From Melitaea cinxia (lineage: Eukaryota > Arthropoda > Insecta > Lepidoptera > Nymphalidae): 64,000 bases of DNA. Shown here one piece after another: positions 57,901-64,000 of the stretch. The notes under the pieces were generated by a model. That model saw only the letters and a list, made by a program, of their open reading frames with translations, was not told where the DNA came from and made no database searches. A program made the translations under genes and the position numbers. The DNA is taken from assembly GCF_905220565.1 (NCBI RefSeq), contig NC_059395.1, forward strand, positions 14,487,289 through 14,551,288, in the 5' to 3' direction. Within the stretch, counting starts at the first letter, position 1. Every line of letters starts with the position of its first letter.

Positions 57901-57969
57901 TACCTTCTTTGGTGCAGGTTCCGCTTCATCCTCAGATGAACCTAATTCAATAACATCTTCGCTAGCCAT
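51902..57969 (-). CDS. Daxx-like histone H3.3 chaperone (six coding exons)
   Basis: Exons (minus): 57969-57895, 57816-56508, 55148-54980, 54342-54080, 53874-53691 and 53216-51902; 3315 nt, 1104 residues, all phases agree. The N-terminus starts with a SUMO-interacting type motif (VIELGSSEDE, residues 6-15). A low-complexity basic/acidic stretch follows. The Daxx helical bundle is near 365-450 (KKMYLYIKDIVDDL resembles KLYVYINELCTVL of vertebrate DAXX). The histone-binding domain is near 470-680 (RKLEKTIKKLHRAIQKLEEQE, then FPDFHDVLQCV and a DLFSRCGKKLQ segment). The last exon is a long acidic Ser-rich tail. The family deposits H3.3 with ATRX in heterochromatin and binds SUMOylated partners in the nucleus. 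Divergent neighbour: UBC12. Confidence 0.92.
53250..53550 (+). repeat. Diverged family F repeat in a Daxx intron
   Basis: Shares AAGTTCTTAATTCGA, CTCATAACTTTTTTACTGGG and the GCAAGCAAACACAATTATT end with 48010-48622. Confidence 0.5.
55530..56330. repeat. Degenerate CCCCTTAGGGGTTGA-type repeat
   Basis: Lines CACCCCCTAAGGGTTTGATTTTCGG and ACCCCTTTAGGGGTTGAAT with AAAAATTTCAGCTTTTTAGG and GATGAGTGAGTCAG resemble the cluster at 8778-10015. Confidence 0.5.
56385..56480 (-). repeat. tRNA-derived SINE head, minus strand
   Basis: Reverse complement carries GTGGGTTCGATTCCCGCC (B box) and a TGCCGCATTTTGCAGTG A-box-like motif; the order is that of 60488-60570. Confidence 0.6.
57817..57894 (-). other. 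78-nt frame-preserving intron of Daxx
   Basis: Minus-strand donor AAG/GTTAAA and acceptor TTTAATTTACAG/AAG. It is 26 codons long with no stop, so reading through gives an in-frame insertion (ESYLLYLCIYVF...) of hydrophobic residues unlike the flanking Lys-rich sequence. A CTGAC branch-point-like motif lies about 25 bases before the acceptor. Confidence 0.65.
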
Positions 57970-58167
57970 CTTAATGGTAAACGTATTTTACTTGAAAAAT
58001 AAAGAATATTTCAAGCTAATCGTTTTGCACTTTATCTACTGTTTTATTTCATGGTTTACACTGTTAAAGAAATATGCCGCTTAACAAATCAAAACTATTT
58101 GCTTGTTGCAGATTTCACGTAGACAATCAAAGTAGACATTAGACGTTCAATTCAATAGACAACTAAA

Positions 58168-59097
58168 TAGCGGTGGGCGTTATTTAACGTAATCGGTTTC
58201 AGTAACTAGTTACGAAGCTAATAACCATATACGTAGTTTCGCCGATACGAATGTAACGATTATTTTACGTACGCAGTTTTTTTGCGTACGCAGTTTTATC
58301 AAAAACTTGACACAACGACCGGCGCATAAGCGTTTTGCCTAATAACGTAACAGGTTACTAATATTAATCATTACAATACGCAGATACGCTTACGCGTAGG
58401 ATAAAAAGAGATGGCTATAAGTACTATAGATGCATCTTTGTTTTCGAATATGCTCATGGGATTTTGTACGCAATTGACTATGAGCTTAAGTTTATTTTAA
58501 TACGCACAGTTTTTTTAAAGAAATTTTAATTTCGGTCGTGTTTCTTTTTAAATATTTTCGAATTTACTATTTAGCATTAAGTTAAGACAGTTGACGAGTG
58601 ATTAATTATTAACGATTAATGTTATTGTCTCGTGTTGAATATACTAAAATAGTATGGGTTTTTTGTTGTATTTTTAATTATATGTATGTATGTATGTATT
58701 TCGAAAAATAATTAAAAACTGTACCTACATAAAATCAAATGAACTTCTAAATACGCCTGCATCGATTATTATGACTATACAAAAATCAAAAAGTAATTTA
58801 AATAACATGTTTTGCAGCCAGTCGTAAGCCTGGATAAAATATGAAGGGAAGTTAATTTAATTATACTATCCATCAATATTAACGTACGTAACGGCATTCG
58901 TATATGTTACAAGTTATAACATATAACTACTTCATAACCATAATACAAACAAAAGTAATATGACGCCGCCGTCCCGTACTGATACTGTATACAAAAATAA
59001 CTAGTTTCGAAAAATAAGCAGTTTCGAAACTAGTTACGCGTATCCACGAAACTACGTATAACCGATTACACATAAAAGACGTTACGACCCACGACTA
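58168..59097. mobile_element. Non-autonomous hAT-like element (930 bp)
   Basis: Exact 8-bp direct repeats CAACTAAA flank it (58160-58167 and 59098-59105). The ends are imperfect inverted repeats starting TAGCGGTGGGCG and TAGTCGTGGGTCG, with a further shared GTAATCGGTT. No coding sequence. The 8-bp duplication points to the hAT superfamily. Confidence 0.8.
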
Positions 59098-59344
59098 CAA
59101 CTAAAATTCAGTACTGCTACTGCAAGTTGTAAATGAGCTGTAGCATAAATCATATTTTTTTTTTTTTGGCATATCATCAATGGCAATCATAATGTTTAGA
59201 TAATACAGACTAAAAATATGTTAACTAAATTGACAGTGTCACAATAAAGTGCAATGATGCAACCATGGGATGCAACACCACATTTGATGTCAAACAAAGT
59301 GACAAACGAATACAACATATCATAATTAATACAGCTGTCTTCCC

Positions 59345-60460
59345 ATCCTCTTTGGCCTAAACTCAACAAGTTCTCCCAACTCTGCAACCCAAACCAGCCA
59401 CGTTCCTACATTTTAATCAGCTACACCAAATTTTCAAACCTCCCAAATCCTCTCTTAACCTTTTGTATCAATCCCTTATTCTGTACTTCCTTCAAAGCCC
59501 TTACCTACAATGTTCCTATTGTCACAGATTTAGATCTGAAGAAAGGAGATCTTGGTATAAAGTTAAAATTTCAAGAAATTCTTCATCAAAATTGGTTAAA
59601 TCATTATCATATATTTACTGATGCATCAAAACTTTTCCCGTCCAGCTGTGTTGGTGATGCCTTCTGGATCCCTAAATTTAAAATTATCTTCCACTTTAAA
59701 TGCCCCCTGAAACATCTGTGTTTTCCTCTTTGTCCTCTCCCTTGACTTAGGACCAACGGTAATTTTTGCTGACTCACTAAGTTGTCTCTTAGCCATTAAG
59801 GAAAATCCCTTTTGTAGCAAATTTAAAATTTCTATTGTTTTTAAGATTAGAGAGGCTTTGCTCTCTTGCAGTCAAAAGGCTCTGCATATTCTGCTCATCT
59901 GGATTCCAGGCCATTCTGGCATTGCAAGCAATGAGACAGCGGATTCATATGCTAAATCTGCAATCCAAACTAGTATCCTTGCTCACTACAAAAACTCCTG
60001 CCAAGACCTCCGTTCCCTAGCCAAAATCCATATGGACGAGTCCTGGAATTTATCTTGGAGTTCAACAAAATTGGCACCTGGCCAAAATCAGAGTTCGTGA
60101 CCACTCATTACGTGAATGTGGCCTTGACGAAGGCACGGTTTCCCACATCCTTTTTTCCTGTCCCAAACTCCTCCGTCCTGTATATGACGTCCTTCCATAT
60201 GATATTCCTCGCCCTATAAATATTCAATGTTTATTAATATTGATGTTTAGTCCCTACTGTACATTTTTATGTAAATATTTTAAAATAAATAAAATTAAGT
60301 TGTAAATAAATCATGTGTCTGCCCTAGTGTAATTTGTAATAGTTTAGTTACTAACAACGGTAGTCTTAGTTTAATATTAAATGTTTGTGTTATTTTAGGT
60401 TAAGGTGTAACAATGAAAGTCTGACTATTTTGCCTGTTTTCAAAATTAAATTGAGACTGT
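59345..60460 (+). mobile_element. Decayed LINE 3' part with RNase H remnant
   Basis: IFTDASKL near 59615 and IPGHSGIASNETADSYAKSA near 59905-59965 are RNase H motifs of a non-LTR element; frameshifts and stops break the frame. The 3' region ends in AATAAAATTAAG and a TTTTAGGTTAAGG line shared with 13800-13820. Confidence 0.75.
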
Positions 60461-60487
60461 TATCTCAACAGCACCGATCAACCTTTG

Positions 60488-60740
60488 ACTAGCCCGTTGG
60501 CGCAGTTTGTAGTGACCCTGCTTTCTGCTCCGAGGGTTGTGGGTTCGATTCCCACCCCGAGTCTGGGTGTAATATAAATATTTATTTATATATTTATATA
60601 TGTATTATTTATAAGTATGTTTATCGAAAAAAGAATATATGTAGCTATATACCAGTCGGCTGTTTCTTATAACACAAGCATTAAGTTGCTTACTTTAGGA
60701 ACAGACGACCGTGTGTGTATTGTGTATTTCAAAAAAAAAA
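60488..60740 (+). repeat. tRNA-derived SINE
   Basis: A box TTGGCGCAGTTTGTAGTG, B box GGTTCGATTCCC, AT-rich body, tail AGTTGCTTACTTTAGGAACAGACGACC and poly(A) at 60731-60748. Same family as 28018-28265. Confidence 0.8.
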
Positions 60741-60748
60741 AAAAAAAA

Positions 60749-61911
60749 TCAATCTCCTACGTGTGTTCTCCACTCTACGTGACATTGGCGGAATCAACCC
60801 ACAACTGAAAGCCATTAAACCAATCAATCAATTATCAATCACTTATATTAATACGGTAAGATTAAAATGTTTGCCTTCCTTTTTAGAAAAAAAAAACACA
60901 ATTACTCCACGTAAATTATATATCATTTTATAAATAATTGCTTGCTTTACCGGCATCCACAACTAAAAATTTAAACTATGTGAAAAGGAAGGTTATGTAT
61001 GCTTTTAAAAGAAGGAAGGCTATTTTTTCCTCAAATCAACGCGGGTGAAACCGCAAGTAGTAAAAAAAGTGCAGTAAATTTAAAATATATGAATATGGTA
61101 TTGCACAACGACCACAAAGAGGACTGAAAAGTTAGCTTATTATAGGTTTTGGTTAAAACTTTTATTCTGTTAAGGGGTCGTCTATTATGCACTAGGTGTT
61201 TTCATTAATTAAAATTATAACTAGGTACCTATGTCATAACGCAGCTGTAAATTATTATTTGACATTTTTGAAGTAAAACTTTTTTACACACGCTTGATTT
61301 GAGGAGTAAGCTGCTGAATACGTGACGAAAGTGTTACAAAAAGTGTGATGGAGTGAGGTGAACGGAAGTTAAGAGGGATATATAAGAGTTAGATGGAGCT
61401 AAACAAAATTACATCAGTTGTGGTCTAAAGCACACTCGTTTTTATTTTCAAAGAACTGATGTCAATTTGTTAACTAAATAAAAGGTTAATAATAAATAAA
61501 TAAATTTAAATGATTTCTAAAAATAATTGGGACATATAATATATTTTAGTTATGAGTCACAAAAAATAGATGAGTGAATGAATGTGGACATGTTAAACAA
61601 TAATTCAAAATAGATAAATGTAAGATGTTATGTAAATACTTGAAATATATAATATTTGAAAATAAAGTATACTTAGAAGATAATTTTAATAGTATGAAAC
61701 TATAGTAAGTCAGTAAAAATTATTTAAAGATCTACCACAAGTTTATTTTTTCTCGCACTTTTTCAGTATGTTTCAGTTTCTATCTATTAATTTTTAGCCC
61801 TTGCTACTCTTTCTTCACCCTTGAAGTTTCTAGTTTGACTGAAGTCTTGTTATCTGTCAAAATAATTCTTGTCGAAATCAATTTCTAATTTCTTTGGATT
61901 GAATTAGGACA
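60749..61911. other. Upstream region of UBC12
   Basis: AT-rich, no further gene or recognised repeat; presumably includes the UBC12 5' UTR and promoter. No core promoter motif can be assigned. Confidence 0.4.
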
Positions 61912-63271
61912 ATGATTAAACTTTTTTCGTTAAAACAACAAAAAAAAGATGAGGAAGGCTCGGCGAGAGCCGGAGGTTCACAAAAGAAAGCATCAGCAGC
62001 ACAATTGCGTATAACAAAAGGTGAAAATATACAATTACATTATTGTATCTTAAAATTTACGTACTGTCGTCAATATATTTTCCCTTTTATTCTAAATAGT
62101 TATGCTATATAGCACGCTTTGAATACATGGTCATCAGATTAGTGACTTGTTTTATTAATTAGTGTAATAAAATGGTATTTCTCTTACAGATTTAAATGAA
62201 CTAAATCTACCTAAAACTTGTAACACAGAATTTCCAGATCCAGATGATTTACTTAATTTTAAGTTGATAATATGTCCAGATGAAGGGTTTTATAGAGGAG
62301 GAAGATTTGTATTTAGTTTTAAGGTAAATATTCCTACCCTATTTCAGTACAACAGGTACTTGATGTCATATTAGAACTAATTAACCTAATGTGTTTTAAT
62401 TTATAGTTATTATTGACACATTCGTGAGATATTTAAAGAAAGATCTCTATAAAATGAAAAGTTTAAACAAAGTTGTGTTTAGATTTTAATTTCTGATTTC
62501 ATATTTTAATTATATATTAAAACAACATTTTACTGATGGTCATAATGTTAAACCATTGGTAACATTGTAGGTATAAAAAATAACAAATATTATATTTATA
62601 TTATTAATTGAGACAGTGTGTTAACTAAGACAAAAGTATATTTCTACATACATATATAATATATAATATCAAGTATTTTACCCTCATCAGCTATTATTAT
62701 CATTAAAGTTTTTCCTTAAAGATTCTCTGCTAGAAACTAGCTGCACATAAGGACATGGTATCGAATACAAAGTATTGATACTGTACTCATGAGTAGTATC
62801 GAAAAAAGAGTATCGTACTCATAAAAGTATGGAAACAAAAGTATCCCAAAGTATCGGTATTGAATGGTAATGTACTCGATACCACAAAGTATCAATGCTT
62901 TTTTCGTGTCCTTAGTTGCACAGCTTATAGAGTGCCTCGTATAGTTCCTTGTTACTTCCTTCTTCTTTTCTGTGTGTATAATATATGTGTATAATTTTAT
63001 TACTGTTTCAATATTTATATTGCATAAATTTCACTATATGTTTCAACAATAGTAGCACATAATTTTGCTATAATTTCAATTTATAATCATTTTTATATTT
63101 CAGGTAGGACCAAACTATCCCCATGAACCTCCCAAAGTTAAATGTGAAACAGCCGTGTATCATCCTAATATAGATTTGGAAGGAAATGTGTGTTTGAATA
63201 TACTCAGAGAAGACTGGAAACCAGTGCTTACAGTTAATTCTATAGTTTATGGACTTCAATATTTATTCCTG
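61912..63271 (+). CDS. NEDD8-conjugating enzyme UBC12 (UBE2M), 3' partial
   Basis: Exons 61912-62020, 62190-62323 and 63104-63271, GT-AG introns, phases 1 and 0; the next exon is outside the window. The start MIKLFSLKQQKK is the hallmark UBC12 N-terminal extension that docks on the NEDD8 E1. Then come the UBC fold strands (DDLLNFKLIICPDEGFYRGG), the HPN triad (YHPNIDLEGN) and the catalytic Cys in GNVCLNILREDW, ending at GLQYLFL. The enzyme carries NEDD8 as a Cys thioester and passes it to cullins with the RBX1 ligase, activating SCF-type ubiquitin ligases. Very close to the human protein; no oddity in the visible part. Confidence 0.96.
62748..62914. mobile_element. Miniature hAT-like element (167 bp) in UBC12 intron 2
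   Basis: Termini TAAGGACA (62748-62755) and TGTCCTTA (62907-62914) are inverted repeats. Flanks GCTGCACA (62740-62747) and GTTGCACA (62915-62922) match at 7 of 8 bases, an 8-bp target duplication. The interior is rich in GTATCGA / AAAGTAT repeats able to fold. Confidence 0.7.
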
Positions 63272-64000
63272 GTAAGTATAAAAACATTTGTTTTTCTTAC
63301 AGTTTGTATTAGTGTTGTAGCAAAGATCCTCATTGAAGTAAAAGAATAGATTAAGACCCGTCGAAAAAAAAAAATTAACTTTACCTATCTAAGCTCAAAA
63401 TTTTACCCTTGATCGACAAAAAAAATAACCCTAACCTATCTAACTTCAAATTTTGATCATTTTTGGGGATGTTTATCAGCATAATTTCATTATAAAATTA
63501 ATTTGAGGGGTCTTAATCTATAGTATAGCCGAAAGAATAAAACTGTTATGTGTTACATAAAGTTTTCCATATGAAATTTTATCCATTATTAATTATCTTC
63601 GGGTCTCACATGCTACCAATTGACAGACGATTGTATTTGTGCAAATATTTGATTCTGGTCTGTGTATATGTCTTTGTGGGTCGCCCTACCATGAATCAGA
63701 AAGCATTTAAAGCTGTCTATGCTGTTTGTTATCATAGACACCTGGTAGTAATTATTACTCATGGTAGAGAAATTATCTACCAACTCGGAGGTCTTTTCCC
63801 AGCAGTTGGTTGTTACAGGTTGGATCAATGAGACTTCGTCTTTTCTATACCATATACAGAAGTCTCAAACTCCAATATTTTGATCACTAGTCACACTCAC
63901 TCACTAAAAACTAAAAAAAAATTATATACTAAAGCTTAAACACATGTGTGAGATCATCAGTCTTACCATTTTTTTAGGTAGTACGAAATATTAAATATTA
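63272..64000 (+). other. UBC12 intron 3 (incomplete)
   Basis: Starts GTAAGT; no acceptor leading into the expected EPNPED-type exon is found before the window ends. Contains the SINE copy at 63590-63840. Confidence 0.7.
63590..63840 (+). repeat. SINE family G copy, old
   Basis: Sense orientation: GTATTTGTGCAAATATTTG..., ...TACCAACTCGGAGGTC..., GTTGTTACAGGTTGGATCAAT. Diverged relative of the copies at 15306-15545 and 16982-17345. Confidence 0.55.

Noticed and set aside
60617..60933. Short frames after the SINE
   Set aside because: They translate SINE tail and poly(A); no evidence of a gene.
63068..63259. Minus-strand frame opposite UBC12 exon 3
   Set aside because: The plus strand encodes the highly conserved UBC catalytic region with good splice sites; the minus frame is a shadow.

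Overview
This window is AT-rich, intron-rich insect DNA, most likely from a moth or butterfly. The evidence is dispersed repeats typical of Lepidoptera (families beginning ACTAGCTGTGCCCGCG or ACTAGCTGACCCGGC, and one ending in a GGGATGTTACAGGCTGA-type tail), an env-bearing errantivirus, and insect-like orthologues of conserved genes. The species cannot be named from sequence alone.

Layout. 1-4330: 3' half of an errantivirus (Ty3/gypsy type) with open pol and env frames and a 3' LTR. 4623-7246 (minus): a 5'-truncated non-LTR retrotransposon with a restriction-like endonuclease domain. 7507-20553 (plus): a zeta-class glutathione S-transferase / maleylacetoacetate isomerase-like gene; four coding exons are visible, its first small coding exon was not found, and its first visible intron (10.2 kb) is packed with old retrotransposon and SINE pieces. 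20554-29173: intergenic DNA with repeats and a nested pair of DNA transposons. 29174-50462 (plus): a complete fibrillar (type V/XI-like) procollagen gene with 32 coding exons, predicted at 1757 residues, with 337 uninterrupted Gly-X-Y triplets and a COLFI C-propeptide. 51902-57969 (minus): a complete Daxx-like H3.3 chaperone gene with six coding exons, predicted at 1104 residues. 58168-59097: a non-autonomous hAT-like element with a perfect 8-bp target duplication. 59.3-60.7 kb: LINE and SINE remains. 61912-end (plus): first three coding exons of the NEDD8-conjugating enzyme UBC12 (UBE2M); the rest lies beyond the window.

The four host genes belong to unrelated pathways: tyrosine catabolism/detoxification, extracellular matrix, histone H3.3 deposition, and cullin neddylation. 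Collagen and Daxx are convergent (1.4 kb apart); Daxx and UBC12 are divergent (3.9 kb apart, largely repeat-filled). Exon structures were assembled by hand from splice sites and reading frame; total coding lengths of collagen (5274 nt) and Daxx (3315 nt) are both divisible by three with every phase matching.

The most notable points are the insect fibrillar collagen whose C-propeptide lacks both cysteines used for inter-chain bonding, its cluster of atypical splice donors including a GC-AG intron, a nested transposon pair with an empty-site paralogue in the same window and repeated subterminal motifs, two hAT-like elements with visible target duplications, and a 78-nt, stop-free, frame-preserving intron in Daxx.
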